This document shows positions 32,474 through 41,447 of a stretch of 64,000 bases of DNA, in pieces. Location: positions 16,747 through 80,746 of the forward strand of contig NZ_QUAB01000012.1 in the NCBI RefSeq assembly GCF_003387575.1, written 5' to 3'. The DNA comes from Microbacterium bovistercoris. Lineage in GTDB: Bacteria; Actinomycetota; Actinomycetes; Actinomycetales; Microbacteriaceae. The notes under the pieces are model-generated. The model worked only from the letters and a program-made list of their open reading frames with translations, searched no databases and was not told the origin of the DNA. The translations under genes were made by a program, and so were the position numbers. Every line of letters starts with the position of its first letter. The stretch's first letter is position 1.

Positions 32474-33337
32474 ATGCCCGAGATGCCGGAGGTGCAGGGG
32501 CTCGTCGAGTTCCTCGGCGAGCGCGCGGTCGGTCATGCGATCGCACGGACGGGCGTGGGCGAGATCGCCGCGCTGAAGACCTACGATCCGCCGAACACCG
32601 CGCTGCACGGTGCGACGATCACCTCGACCGCGCGGTACGGCAAGTTCGTCGACATCGCGTGCGGCGACGATCTGCACCTGGTCTTCCACCTCGCCAAGGC
32701 CGGGTGGCTGCGCTGGTACGACGCCCTGCCGACCACACTGATCAAGCCCGGCAGGAGTCCGATAGCTCTGCGCGTCGCGCTCGATGACGGCAGCGGCTTC
32801 GACCTCACAGAGGCGGGCACGAAGAAGTCGCTCGCGGTGTACGTGGTGCGCGACCCGCGGGACGTCCCCGGTATCGCCCGGCTAGGCACCGATCCGTTCG
32901 ATCCGGCGTTCACCCGGGACTCCTTCGCCGCGCTGCTGGCGGGGCGGCGCACGCAGATCAAGGGTCTACTGCGCGATCAGGGGCTGATCGCCGGCATCGG
33001 CAACGCGTACTCCGACGAGATCCTGCATGCCGCGAAGATGTCACCGTACGCACCCGCGGCAAATCTCGACGGGGCCGAGATCGACCGGCTCTACGAGGCG
33101 ATGCAGACGACGCTGCGGGATGCCACGGCCGAGGCGTCCGGCAAGCCGCCCGCCGATCTGAAGGATGCGAAGAGGTCGGGCTTCCGAGTGCACGCCCGCC
33201 GCGGCGAGGCGTGTCCGGTGTGCGGCGACACCATCCGCAGCGTGTTCTTCGCCGATCGCAGCCTGGAGTACTGCCCCACCTGCCAGACCGACGGCAAGGT
33301 GCTCGCCGACCGCCGGCTGTCCCGGCTGCTGAAATAG
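32474..33337 (+). CDS. Fpg/Nei family DNA glycosylase/AP lyase
   Basis: A 287-residue base-excision repair enzyme. The N-terminus is MPEMPEV, so after Met removal the catalytic Pro-Glu is exposed. The helix-two-turn-helix region is QIKGLLRDQGLIAGIGNAYS (about 157-176), and the zinc finger CPVCGD...CPTC (about 251-275) is intact. The variable middle (residues about 75-110) differs from classical MutM, so the exact lesion specificity (8-oxoguanine or oxidised pyrimidines) is open. Confidence 0.93.
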   Translation: MPEMPEVQGLVEFLGERAVGHAIARTGVGEIAALKTYDPPNTALHGATITSTARYGKFVDIACGDDLHLVFHLAKAGWLRWYDALPTTLIKPGRSPIALRVALDDGSGFDLTEAGTKKSLAVYVVRDPRDVPGIARLGTDPFDPAFTRDSFAALLAGRRTQIKGLLRDQGLIAGIGNAYSDEILHAAKMSPYAPAANLDGAEIDRLYEAMQTTLRDATAEASGKPPADLKDAKRSGFRVHARRGEACPVCGDTIRSVFFADRSLEYCPTCQTDGKVLADRRLSRLLK

Positions 33338-33375
33338 GGCGTCACGGGGAATGAATCGCCGACACCCGCGTTGAG

Positions 33376-33381
33376 TAGACT
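33376..33381 (+). promoter_or_regulatory. Probable rib operon promoter -10 element (TAGACT)
   Basis: TAGACT lies 11 bp upstream of the FMN riboswitch aptamer, so transcription would start just before the aptamer. The identical hexamer precedes eno. No convincing -35 was found. Confidence 0.5.
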
Positions 33382-33392
33382 CAGAGCATCAA

Positions 33393-33529
33393 CGTGCTCC
33401 GGGGTCGGTGAGAATCCGAACCGGCGGTGACAGTCCGCGAACGCCCGTCAGGGTGCCGATCCGGTGGAATTCCGGAACCGACGGTGATGCGGGAGGAGAC
33501 TCCCGCTAGTCCGGATGAGAGGAAGCACG
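33393..33529 (+). ncRNA. FMN riboswitch (RFN element)
   Basis: The RFN consensus is readable in order: CGTGCTCCGGGGTCGGTGAG, AATCCGAACCGGCGGTGACA, AGTCCGCGAAC, a variable arm, GATCCGGTGGAATTCCGGAA, CCGACGGT, a second variable arm and AGTCCGGATGAGAGGAAGCA. The closing helix pairs CGTGCT with AGCACG. It ends about 50 nt before ribD and should repress the rib operon when FMN is bound, either by terminator formation or by masking the ribD ribosome binding site. No strong terminator hairpin was seen, so a translational effect is the better guess. Confidence 0.95.
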
Positions 33530-33578
33530 GCACGCGCACGCGTGCCTCGGCGCCCCCGGAGTCCGGAAAGGACAGCGG

Positions 33579-34601
33579 ATGACAGTGACCGAGGCGGAGC
33601 GCGACGCGATGTCGCGTGCGCTCGCACTGGCCGCGAACGGTCCCCGCGGACTGAACCCGCAGGTCGGCGCCGTCATCCTCTCTCCGTCGGGCGAGATCCT
33701 CTCCGAAGGGTGGCACCACGGCGCCGGCACTCCGCACGCCGAAGTCGACGCGCTCTCGAAGCTCGCACCGGGCGCGGCGCAGGGCGCGACTGCGATCGTC
33801 ACGCTCGAGCCCTGCAACCACACGGGTCGCACGGGCCCCTGCGCTCAGGCGCTGATCGACGCAGGCGTCGGCCGCGTCGTCTACGCTCTCGACGACCCCG
33901 GCGAGAAATCCGGCGGCGGCGCCGAGCGGATGCGCGCGGCGGGCGTGGACGTGCAGTCCGGCGAGCAGCAGGACGCCGCCCGCGCCCTCATCGGCGACTG
34001 GCTGGCCGTGCAGCGCCTCGGCCGCCCGCACGTCACCGTCAAGTGGGCGCAGAGCCTGGACGGCCGTGCCGCAGCATCCGACGGCACCAGCCAGTGGATC
34101 ACTGGACCGGCCGCACGAGCCGATGTGCACGCGCGCCGCGCAGCATCCGACGCGATCGTCGTCGGCACCGGAACGGTGCTCGCGGACGACCCCTCGCTCA
34201 CCGCGCGCGACGGCGACGCGCTGTACCCGTCGCAGCCCGTACCCGTCGTGATCGGATCGCGCGAGACCCCGGCGGATGCCGCGGTGCGGCGCCATCCGCA
34301 TGCTCCGCTGTTCTACGACGGCGACCTCGCCGGAGTGCTCGAGGACCTGCGCGAGCGCGGGGTGCAGCGCGTGTTCGTCGAAGGCGGCCCGACGCTGGCG
34401 AGCGCGTTCCTGGCCCAGGGATTCGCCGACGAGATCCTCGCCTACCTCGCGCCGGTGCTGCTCGGCGGCGACCGGCTCGCACTGACAGACATCGGCGTCG
34501 GCACGATCGCCGACGCCCGCAGACTCACGATCGACGAATGGCTGCCGCTCGGTACGGACCTGCTCGCGATCGCCCACCCGACCCAGGAGGAGAGCGACTG
34601 A
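33579..34601 (+). CDS. ribD: Bifunctional riboflavin deaminase/reductase RibD
   Basis: Deaminates and then reduces the pyrimidine intermediate after GTP cyclohydrolase II. It has 340 residues. The N-terminal deaminase domain has PHAEVDAL (zinc His, about 51) and TLEPCNHTGRTGPC (zinc Cys, about 76-89). The C-terminal reductase starts near 150 with TVKWAQSLDGRAAASDGTSQ and continues to VFVEGGPTLASAFL. The ATG follows AAAGGA. Its stop shares one base with the ribE start (TGATG at 34599-34603), so translation is coupled. First gene of the riboswitch-controlled operon. Confidence 0.96.
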   Translation: MTVTEAERDAMSRALALAANGPRGLNPQVGAVILSPSGEILSEGWHHGAGTPHAEVDALSKLAPGAAQGATAIVTLEPCNHTGRTGPCAQALIDAGVGRVVYALDDPGEKSGGGAERMRAAGVDVQSGEQQDAARALIGDWLAVQRLGRPHVTVKWAQSLDGRAAASDGTSQWITGPAARADVHARRAASDAIVVGTGTVLADDPSLTARDGDALYPSQPVPVVIGSRETPADAAVRRHPHAPLFYDGDLAGVLEDLRERGVQRVFVEGGPTLASAFLAQGFADEILAYLAPVLLGGDRLALTDIGVGTIADARRLTIDEWLPLGTDLLAIAHPTQEESD

Positions 34602-35236
34602 TGTTCACAGGAATCATCGAGGAGATCGGCGAGGTCACCGCCATCACGCCCTCCGGCGACGGCTGGCGCCTCACCGTCCGCGCGCCGAAGGCCGTCTCCG
34701 ACGCCGTGCACGGCGAGTCGATCGCCGTCAGCGGTGTGTGCCTCACCGTGGTGGGCTCGACGGCAGACACCTTCGACACCGACGTGATGAAGCAGACGCT
34801 GGATGTCTCAGCCCTGGCATCCGTCGAGGTCGGCACCCGCGTCAACATCGAGAAGGCGATGCCGGTGGGCGCCCGGCTGGGCGGACACATCGTGCAGGGG
34901 CACGTCGACGGCACCGGTGAGGTGCTCGAGGTGCGCCCCGGTGACCAGTGGAGCGTGCTGCGCATCTCGCTGCCCGCCGACCTCGCCCCGCTCGTGGTCG
35001 ACAAGGGGTCGATCGCCGTCGCCGGCACCTCGCTGACCGTCAGTGCCGTGAGCCCTTCGACAGGCTCAGGGACCGACGAGGGGCACTGGTTCGAGGTCTC
35101 CCTCATCCCCGAGACCCTGACCGCCACGATCCTGGGCGCTCTCGCCGTCGGCGACCGCGTCAACCTCGAGACCGACATCCTGGCCCGTCACGTCGAGCGG
35201 CTGCTCGCGTTCCGATCGGAAGGAGGCTCGCGATGA
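34601..35236 (+). CDS. ribE: Riboflavin synthase, alpha subunit
   Basis: Dismutates two 6,7-dimethyl-8-ribityllumazines to riboflavin. It has 211 residues with the expected internal duplication of two lumazine-binding barrels: MFTGIIEEIGEV, SIAVSGVCLTVVGST, LGGHIVQGHVDGTGEV; then the second barrel SIAVAGTSLTVSAV. Between SLTV and FEVSLIPET about ten extra residues (PSTGSGTDEG) come from a dispersed palindrome at 35053-35074. Homologues are shorter there. The stop overlaps the ribBA start (ATGA). Confidence 0.95.
   Translation: MFTGIIEEIGEVTAITPSGDGWRLTVRAPKAVSDAVHGESIAVSGVCLTVVGSTADTFDTDVMKQTLDVSALASVEVGTRVNIEKAMPVGARLGGHIVQGHVDGTGEVLEVRPGDQWSVLRISLPADLAPLVVDKGSIAVAGTSLTVSAVSPSTGSGTDEGHWFEVSLIPETLTATILGALAVGDRVNLETDILARHVERLLAFRSEGGSR
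35053..35074. repeat. CTTCGACAGGCTCAGG element inside ribE
   Basis: CCTTCGACAGGCTCAGGGAC is read in frame inside ribE. It is one arm of the family that flanks eno (3682), and it gives the residues PSTGSGT. The same peptide word occurs in the ABC exporter at 49037. Confidence 0.75.
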
Positions 35237-36507
35237 GCCTGTCCCCCATCACCGAAGCCCTCGACGCCCTGCGCGCTGGAAAGCCGATCATCGTCGCGGA
35301 CGACGAGAACCGCGAGAACGAGGGCGACATCATCATCTCGGCCGAACTCGCGACCCCCGAGACCATGGCATGGATGGTGCGCTGGACCTCCGGTCTCATC
35401 TGCGCGCCGATGCCGGCCGATCTCGCCGATCGGCTGAACCTGCCGCCGATGGTCGAGTCGAACGAGGATGCCCGTTCCACGGCCTACACGGTGAGCGTGG
35501 ACGCCGCCGAGGGCGTGACCACCGGCATCAGCGCACACGACCGCTCGCACACGCTGAACGTGCTGGCGGACCCCGGATCGACGGCGAAGAGCATCATCCG
35601 CCCCGGGCACATCCTGCCGTTGCGCGCCGTCGACGGCGGTGTGCGCGAGCGCGGCGGGCACACCGAGGCCGGCGTGGAGCTGATGCGTCTCGCCGGGCTG
35701 CAGCCGGTCGCCGCGATCGCCGAGGTCGTCGCCGAGGACGGCAGCATGATGCGCCTCCCCGCCCTGCTCGAGCTGGGCGCACGCGACGGCGTGCCGGTGA
35801 TCACCATCGAGCAGCTGATCGGCCACCTGAACGAGATCGACCCGCGCGACGAGGCCGACTGCGTGGCTACGAACCGTCAGCGCCGGGTGAGCCTCCGCGC
35901 CGACGCGACCGTGCCCACCGACCACGGCACCTTCCGCTTCCTCGCCTACAAGGACCGCATCACGGGCACCGACCACATCGCGGTCGTCTCGGGCGAGCTC
36001 GGCGAGACGGCCCTGGTGCGGGTGCACTCCGAGTGCCTGACCGGTGAGGCGTTCGGCTCGCAGAAGTGCGAGTGCGGGCCGCAGCTGCAGGCGGCGCTCG
36101 ACGCGATCGAGCAGGAGGGTGGCGTGGTCATCTACATGCGCGGTCACGAGGGCCGTGGCATCGGCCTGATCAACAAGCTCCGTGCGTACAGCCTGCAGGA
36201 GGAGGGGCTCGACACCGTCGACGCCAACCTCGCCCTCGGACTGCCCGCCGACGCCCGTGACTACGCGGCTGCCGGCGGCATCCTCGCCGACCTCGGCGTC
36301 TCCCGCGTGCGACTGCTGACCAACAACACCGACAAGGTGAAGCAGCTGCGCGAGCTCGGCCTCGACGTCATCGAGCAGGTCCCGCTGATCGTCGGCGTCG
36401 GCCCCAACAACCACCAGTACCTCGAGACCAAGCGCGATCGCATGGGCCACATCATCGGCGAGTCCGAACTGGCCGACGCCCTCGCGCAGGGAAAGGACGA
36501 CGCATGA
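35233..36507 (+). CDS. ribBA: Bifunctional DHBP synthase / GTP cyclohydrolase II
   Basis: A 424-residue fusion supplying both riboflavin precursors. Residues about 1-205 are 3,4-dihydroxy-2-butanone-4-phosphate synthase: DDENRENEGDII, TGISAHDRSHT, RPGHILPLRA and RGGHTEAGVELM. Residues about 210-424 are GTP cyclohydrolase II: zinc cysteines in SECLTGEAFGSQKCECGPQ and the catalytic MRGHEGRGIGLINK. GGAAGGAGG precedes the ATG, which overlaps the ribE stop; the ribBA stop overlaps the ribH start. Confidence 0.97.
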   Translation: MSLSPITEALDALRAGKPIIVADDENRENEGDIIISAELATPETMAWMVRWTSGLICAPMPADLADRLNLPPMVESNEDARSTAYTVSVDAAEGVTTGISAHDRSHTLNVLADPGSTAKSIIRPGHILPLRAVDGGVRERGGHTEAGVELMRLAGLQPVAAIAEVVAEDGSMMRLPALLELGARDGVPVITIEQLIGHLNEIDPRDEADCVATNRQRRVSLRADATVPTDHGTFRFLAYKDRITGTDHIAVVSGELGETALVRVHSECLTGEAFGSQKCECGPQLQAALDAIEQEGGVVIYMRGHEGRGIGLINKLRAYSLQEEGLDTVDANLALGLPADARDYAAAGGILADLGVSRVRLLTNNTDKVKQLRELGLDVIEQVPLIVGVGPNNHQYLETKRDRMGHIIGESELADALAQGKDDA

Positions 36508-36980
36508 GCGGCGCAGGAGCACCCACCCCGCAGTCCCCCGTCGACGGCACCGGCCTCCGCGTCGTCGTCGTCGCCGGCACCTGGCACGACGTCATCACGG
36601 ACGGCCTGATCGCGGGCGCCCAGCGCACCCTCGACGCCGCCGGTGCGACGCACTCGCTGGTGCGCGTGCCCGGCTCGTTCGAGCTGGCGCTCGCCGCCCA
36701 GGCCGCCTTCGCCGGCGGCGCCGACGCCGTGGTCGCCCTCGGCGTGATCATCCGCGGCGGCACCCCGCACTTCGAGTACGTCTCGGCGGCGACCACCGAC
36801 GGCCTGAACCGGGTGGCGCTGGATGCCGGCAAGCCGGTCGGCTTCGGCGTACTGACCCTCGACGACGAGCAGCAGGGCATCGACCGCGCGGGCCTGCCGG
36901 GATCGAAGGAGGACAAGGGCGCGGAGGCCGCCGATGCTGCGATCCGCACCGCGAGGGTGATCGCGGAACTGCGCGGCTGA
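36504..36980 (+). CDS. ribH: 6,7-dimethyl-8-ribityllumazine synthase
   Basis: Condenses the two branch products to lumazine. It has 158 residues: RVVVVAGTWHDVITDGLIAG, then VRVPGSFELALAAQ, ALGVIIRGGTPHFEYVS with the catalytic His, and PVGFGVLTLDDEQQ. The full family length and motifs are present. Its ATG overlaps the ribBA TGA (36504-36507). Last gene of the riboflavin operon, followed directly by a hairpin repeat. Confidence 0.96.
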   Translation: MSGAGAPTPQSPVDGTGLRVVVVAGTWHDVITDGLIAGAQRTLDAAGATHSLVRVPGSFELALAAQAAFAGGADAVVALGVIIRGGTPHFEYVSAATTDGLNRVALDAGKPVGFGVLTLDDEQQGIDRAGLPGSKEDKGAEAADAAIRTARVIAELRG

Positions 36981-36983
36981 GAT

Positions 36984-37058
36984 CCTTCGTCTCGCTCCGC
37001 TCGCTCAGGACCCGGGGACCCCGGATCCTGAGCGAGGAGCGCAGCGACGAGACGAAGG
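36984..37058. repeat. CTTCG...CTCAGG hairpin after ribH
   Basis: A long inverted repeat: CCTTCGTCTCGCTCCGCTCG then CTCAGGACC on the left, and GGATCCTGAGCGAGGAGCGC then AGCGACGAGACGAAGG on the right. It starts 4 bp after the ribH stop and may terminate the operon. It is the most complete copy of the dispersed family in the window. Confidence 0.8.
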
Positions 37059-37109
37059 ACGCTCGACGACCCGTGGATGTACCGGTACCGGCTCGGCTAG
37101 CCTGAAGCC

Positions 37110-37472
37110 ATGGAAACCCTCCGCGCTGTCGTCGTGTTCGTCCACCTTCTGGGGTTCGCCGTGCTCTTCGGCGCCTGGGCGGCGCAGGCGTTCGGCGGCA
37201 AGAAGCAGTTCACCCAGCTGATGAACGTCGGCCTGGCGATCGCCGGTGTCGCCGGACTCGCGCTCGCCGCCCCGTGGGGCATCGAGTGGACGCCCGGCAT
37301 GAGCTTCTACCTGAAGATCACGGTGAAGCTCGTCGTGCTGATCATCATCGGCGGCCTGATCGGCATGGGCATGGCAAGGCAGAAGCGCGGCGGCACGGTT
37401 CCCTCCGGCGCGTTCTGGGCGGTCGGCGTGCTCGCGCTGCTGAACGCGGCGCTCGGCTTCTTCTGGCACTGA
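37110..37472 (+). CDS. Small four-helix membrane protein, unknown function
   Basis: 120 residues with four hydrophobic helices (about 5-27, 37-55, 66-86 and 99-118) separated by short loops, one reading GKKQFTQ and one RQKRGGTVPSG. I do not recognise a family with confidence. TAGCCT ends 6 nt before the ATG with no Shine-Dalgarno, so it is probably leaderless and transcribed on its own between the rib operon and the Liv transporter. Confidence 0.8.
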   Translation: METLRAVVVFVHLLGFAVLFGAWAAQAFGGKKQFTQLMNVGLAIAGVAGLALAAPWGIEWTPGMSFYLKITVKLVVLIIIGGLIGMGMARQKRGGTVPSGAFWAVGVLALLNAALGFFWH

Positions 37473-37508
37473 GCCGCGGAGACACGCGACCGTGTCGCCG
37501 CACATCAG

Positions 37509-37514
37509 TATGAT
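37509..37514 (+). promoter_or_regulatory. Possible promoter -10 (TATGAT) for the Liv-type operon
   Basis: TATGAT lies 134 bp upstream of the substrate-binding protein gene, in the only gap of this operon (175 bp). It matches the -10 seen before the RamB-like gene. No good -35. Confidence 0.4.
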
Positions 37515-37647
37515 CGACACACCTGCGCGCTGCGCCGTTCATCATCGAGGCTGATTCCGACGCGGACGCGGGCATCCGGAACTCCCCCGGATCCGTCTCC
37601 CCAGCACGACGGTCCCCATTCCGAGCCTCGACATCACGGAGGTTCAC

Positions 37648-38823
37648 ATGCGCAAGACGTTCCGTACAGCAGCTCTGCTCTCGGCATCCGTTCTCCTTCT
37701 CGCCGGCTGCAGCTCCACCGGTGACGACTCCGGGAGCGGCGCGGACGGCGGTCTGAAGGGCAGCGGCTCGGGCGACACCTGCACGATCGAGGGCACGGTG
37801 CCCGTCGCGGCGGCGCTCAGCCTGACCGGCGCCGCGGCGAGCTACGGCGAGTCGCAGCAGAAGGGCCTCGAGCTGGCCGCCGAAGAGCTGAGCGAGCAGG
37901 ACGGCGTGAAGTACGAGCTCACCGTCGAGGACGACGGCACCGACCCCCGGCAGGCGATCGGCCTGTTCGAGCAGTTCGTCTCCGACGGCACCAGCCTGGT
38001 CATCGGCCCGACCCTGTCGAACACCGCGTTCCAGGCGCAGCCGGTCGCGCAGGACGCGGGACTGCCGGTGCTCGCCATCTCCAACACCGCCGCCGGCATC
38101 ACGGAGCAGGGCGATTTCATCTTCCGCGACTCCCTCACCGAGGCACAGGTGATCCCGCAGACGATCAAGGCCGCGACCGAGAAGCAGGATCTGAAGAAGG
38201 TCGTCGTCATGTATTCGAACGACGACGCCTTCACCGAGTCGGGTTACGACGTCATGGCGCAGTCTCTCGAGGACAACGGCGTCGAGATCGCCGACACGAT
38301 CACCTTCTCGGTGAAGGACACCGACTTCCGCAGCCTGCTCACGGCCGCGAAGCAGCAGAACCCCGACGCGCTCGTCGTGTCGGCACTGATCGAAGCCGCC
38401 ATTCCGCTGGTCACCCAGGCCCGCGAGCTCGGCATCGACGCGCCGATCATCGGCGGCAACGGCTTCAACAACCCGCAGCTGATGGCGGATGCCGGCGAGG
38501 CCGCCGAGGGCGTCATCGTCGGCGCGGCCTGGAACTCGGCCTCGGAGAGCCCGGAGAACACTGCGTTCATGGAGGCCTTCCAGGAGAAGTACGACTCGGC
38601 GCCCGACCAGTTCGCCGCGCAGGCCTACACAGGGCTGAAGGTCGTCGACCACGCCGTGCGCGCCAACTGCTCCGGTGAGCGAGACGACATCCGCGATGGA
38701 CTGACCAAGGTCAAGGACCTGCCCACGCCCCTGGGTTCGTTCAGCATCAACGAGAACCGCGACGCCGAGCACGACGCCGTGGTGCAGATCGTGCAGGACG
38801 GGAAGTTCGCGGTCCTGAACTGA
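37648..38823 (+). CDS. Branched-chain amino acid type ABC transporter substrate-binding lipoprotein
   Basis: A 391-residue lipoprotein: a signal peptide with lipobox VLLLAGC (Cys about 22), then a Ser/Gly/Asp-rich tether, then a two-lobed periplasmic-binding fold of the LivK class (VPVAAALSLTGAAASYGESQ, ELTVEDDGTDPRQA, IGPTLSNTAF, APIIGGNGFNNPQLM). GGAGG precedes the ATG. It delivers ligand to the permease/ATPase genes that follow. The ligand could be a branched-chain amino acid, but the terminal hydroxy-acid oxidase gene suggests other possibilities. Confidence 0.93.
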   Translation: MRKTFRTAALLSASVLLLAGCSSTGDDSGSGADGGLKGSGSGDTCTIEGTVPVAAALSLTGAAASYGESQQKGLELAAEELSEQDGVKYELTVEDDGTDPRQAIGLFEQFVSDGTSLVIGPTLSNTAFQAQPVAQDAGLPVLAISNTAAGITEQGDFIFRDSLTEAQVIPQTIKAATEKQDLKKVVVMYSNDDAFTESGYDVMAQSLEDNGVEIADTITFSVKDTDFRSLLTAAKQQNPDALVVSALIEAAIPLVTQARELGIDAPIIGGNGFNNPQLMADAGEAAEGVIVGAAWNSASESPENTAFMEAFQEKYDSAPDQFAAQAYTGLKVVDHAVRANCSGERDDIRDGLTKVKDLPTPLGSFSINENRDAEHDAVVQIVQDGKFAVLN

Positions 38824-38851
38824 CGCCGCCCGCTCCACAGAGGGAACCACC

Positions 38852-39727
38852 ATGCAGCAACTGCTGAACGGCCTGTTCCTCGGCTCGATCTATGCCTTGT
38901 TCGCCATCGGCTTCACGCTGGTGTTCGGCATCCTCGATCGGCTGAACCTGGCCCATCCCGCGGTCTTCACCGCCTCCGCGTTCGTCGGCATCTGGGTCAG
39001 CGACGCGTTCGACCTGCCTATCGGGATCGTGCTCCTGATCGTGTTCGCCTTCGGTGCGGTGATGGGCCTGCTCATCGAGCGCATCGCGTTCCGTCCGCTC
39101 AAAGACCGACCGGACGCGCACTTCGCGGGGCTGATCTCGTCGATCGCGATGGCGGGGATGATCGTGGCGCTGCTGCAGGCGGCGTTCGGGCCGAACACGC
39201 GGCGCTTCCCGCCGGGCACGGTCACCGAGGCGACGGTCGAGTTCGCGGGGCTCACCGCGAGCGTGCTGCAGATCGGCATCCTGGTGATCTCGCTCGGCCT
39301 GATGGTGGCCCTGAGCCTGCTGGTGCACCGCTCACCGCTGGGCCGCTCCATGCGCGCGGTGGCCGAGAACCCCACCGCCGCGCGGGTGCTGGGCGTGAAC
39401 GTCGACAGGGTCACCGCGCTGACCTTCGCGATCTCGACCGCTCTCGGCGCCGTCGCCGGTGTGCTGTTCGCCCTGAACGTGAACAGCGCCCAGCTCGGCA
39501 TGGGCAGCGCGATCGAGTTGAAGGGCCTCGCGGTGATCATCGTCGGAGGCATGGGGTCGCTGTCGGGCTCGCTCGTCGGCGGCCTCATCCTCGGCGTCGC
39601 CGAGGTGTTCGCGATCCAGTACATCGGCTCGAGCTGGCGCGACCTGATCGCGTTCGCGCTGCTCTTCCTCATCCTGCTGGTGCGCCCGCAGGGCCTGTTC
39701 GGCAAGCGCCGGGTGCGGGAGGTGTGA
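38852..39727 (+). CDS. LivH-type ABC permease
   Basis: A 291-residue inner membrane permease with about eight helices. It starts QQLLNGLFLGSIYALFAIGF, typical of LivH, and has the EAA-like segment VAENPTAARVLGVNVDRVTA and the conserved GSLSGSLVGGLILGVAE. It pairs with the LivM domain of the next gene. 28 bp after the lipoprotein gene; 1 bp before the next start. Confidence 0.93.
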   Translation: MQQLLNGLFLGSIYALFAIGFTLVFGILDRLNLAHPAVFTASAFVGIWVSDAFDLPIGIVLLIVFAFGAVMGLLIERIAFRPLKDRPDAHFAGLISSIAMAGMIVALLQAAFGPNTRRFPPGTVTEATVEFAGLTASVLQIGILVISLGLMVALSLLVHRSPLGRSMRAVAENPTAARVLGVNVDRVTALTFAISTALGAVAGVLFALNVNSAQLGMGSAIELKGLAVIIVGGMGSLSGSLVGGLILGVAEVFAIQYIGSSWRDLIAFALLFLILLVRPQGLFGKRRVREV

Positions 39728-39728
39728 C

Positions 39729-41447
39729 GTGTTCACCGAATCGACGCTGGTCTTCATCGCGCTGAACGCGATCTTCGCCTACTCCTTCTACGCGGTGCTG
39801 GTGGCCGGCCAGCTCAGCCTCGGCCAGGCCGGATTCGCCGGCCTCGCGGGATTCACGGCCGCAGCGCTCACTCCCCCGCCCCTGCAGTGGGGCCCGCTGC
39901 CGACACTGCTGTTCGCCATGGTGGTCGGGATGGCGGTCGGCGCGGTCACCGCGGTGATCCTCGGCCTGCCCACGATGCGCCTGCGCGGTGTCTATCTCGC
40001 GATCGCGACTCTCGGATTCGCCGAGGCCATCCGCATCATCATCATCAACTCCTCCTGGACCGGCGGCGCGCAGGGGATGCCCGTGCCGAAGGTGCTCACG
40101 CCGGCGATCGCGTGGATCGCTCTCGCCGTCGTCACCTACTGGTTCGCCAGGCAGTCCCGCTCGAGGTACGGCCGGGCGCTGGAGGCGATCCGCGAGGACG
40201 AACTGGCCGCCCGCTCGCTGGGTGTCAATGTCGGCGGGCACCGATTGTCGGCCTTCATCGCCGCAGGCGTGCTGGCCGGACTGTACGGGGTGATGTGGGC
40301 GTACTACGTGCGCCTGATCGCGCCGGAGGACTTCGGGTTCACTGCCGCGATCGACGGTCTGGTCACGGCAGTCGTCGGCGGCACCGCCAACTTCGTCGGG
40401 CCCCTGCTGGGCAGCGGATTCCAGACCCTGCTGCCCGAGGTCCAGCGCGCGATCGGCATCGAGGCGGGCTGGATCCGCCCGTTCCTGTCCGGCCTGCTGC
40501 TGCTCATCGTCATCCTGTACCTGCCCGGCGGGCTCGCCAGCCTCATCCCGCGCCGCCGTCAGAAGGTCGACGTCTCGAAGATCGACGCGGATGCCGCAGG
40601 GCTGACCCTCCGCGAGCACCCGGCCAGGGGCGAGATCGTGGCCGAGCTGACGGGCCTGTCGAAGGAGTACGGCGGCGTGCACGCGGTGCGCGGCGTCGAC
40701 CTCACCGTGCGCAGCGGCGACGTGGTGGGGCTGATCGGCCCGAACGGTGCGGGCAAGACCACCCTGGTGAACATGATCTCCGGGCTGATCCCGCCGTCGG
40801 GCGGCACCGCCACCGTGCTCGGGGTGCGCGTCGGGCACACCGCGGTGCACAAGATCGCCGCTGCGGGCGTGACGCGCACGTTCCAGCATTCCAAGCTGTT
40901 CAACCGGCTCACGGCGCTGGAGAACGTGCTGATCGGCGCGCACCTGGTCGCTCGTCCGACGTTCCTCCGGCGGCTGCTCTGGCTGCCTTCCGCGCGACGC
41001 GACGAGCGCACCGCGCTCGCGCACGCCGCGCAGTGCCTGCGCCGGGTCGGGATGCTCGAGAAGGCGAACGTCACCGCGAAGGCGCTGTCCTACGGCGACC
41101 AGCGCCGGCTGGAGATCGCCAGGGCCCTGGCGGCCGACCCCACCCTGCTGATCCTCGACGAGCCGGCCGCGGGCATGAACCATGTCGAGGCCGCGCAGCT
41201 CTCCGAGTTGATCCGTCGGCTCGCGGCCGACGGTCTGACGATCATCTTCATCGAGCACAACGTCGGCATGGTGCTGAGCACCTGCGATCACATCGTCGTG
41301 CTGAACTTCGGCGAGGTGCTCGCAGACGGCACCCCGGCGGAGATCGCGGCGGACGAGCGGGTCATCGAGGCCTATCTCGGCGCCGCCACGCCGGACGACG
41401 GATCGGATACGGCGAGCACCGCCCCGACGGGCAAGGAGGACGCGTGA
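39729..41447 (+). CDS. Fused LivM permease - LivG ATPase
   Basis: 572 residues joining two components that are usually separate. Residues about 1-275 are a LivM permease (FYAVLVAGQLSLGQAGFAGL, TMRLRGVYLAIATLGFAEAI, RGRALEAIREDELAARSLGV in outline). After a linker rich in charged residues, residues about 300-550 are a LivG ATPase: Walker A GPNGAGKTT (about 337), signature LSYGDQRRLEIARAL (about 452), Walker B LLILDEPAAGM and a C-terminal LIFIEHNVGMV-like switch region. GTG start; the stop overlaps livF (TGATG). Confidence 0.93.
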   Translation: MFTESTLVFIALNAIFAYSFYAVLVAGQLSLGQAGFAGLAGFTAAALTPPPLQWGPLPTLLFAMVVGMAVGAVTAVILGLPTMRLRGVYLAIATLGFAEAIRIIIINSSWTGGAQGMPVPKVLTPAIAWIALAVVTYWFARQSRSRYGRALEAIREDELAARSLGVNVGGHRLSAFIAAGVLAGLYGVMWAYYVRLIAPEDFGFTAAIDGLVTAVVGGTANFVGPLLGSGFQTLLPEVQRAIGIEAGWIRPFLSGLLLLIVILYLPGGLASLIPRRRQKVDVSKIDADAAGLTLREHPARGEIVAELTGLSKEYGGVHAVRGVDLTVRSGDVVGLIGPNGAGKTTLVNMISGLIPPSGGTATVLGVRVGHTAVHKIAAAGVTRTFQHSKLFNRLTALENVLIGAHLVARPTFLRRLLWLPSARRDERTALAHAAQCLRRVGMLEKANVTAKALSYGDQRRLEIARALAADPTLLILDEPAAGMNHVEAAQLSELIRRLAADGLTIIFIEHNVGMVLSTCDHIVVLNFGEVLADGTPAEIAADERVIEAYLGAATPDDGSDTASTAPTGKEDA

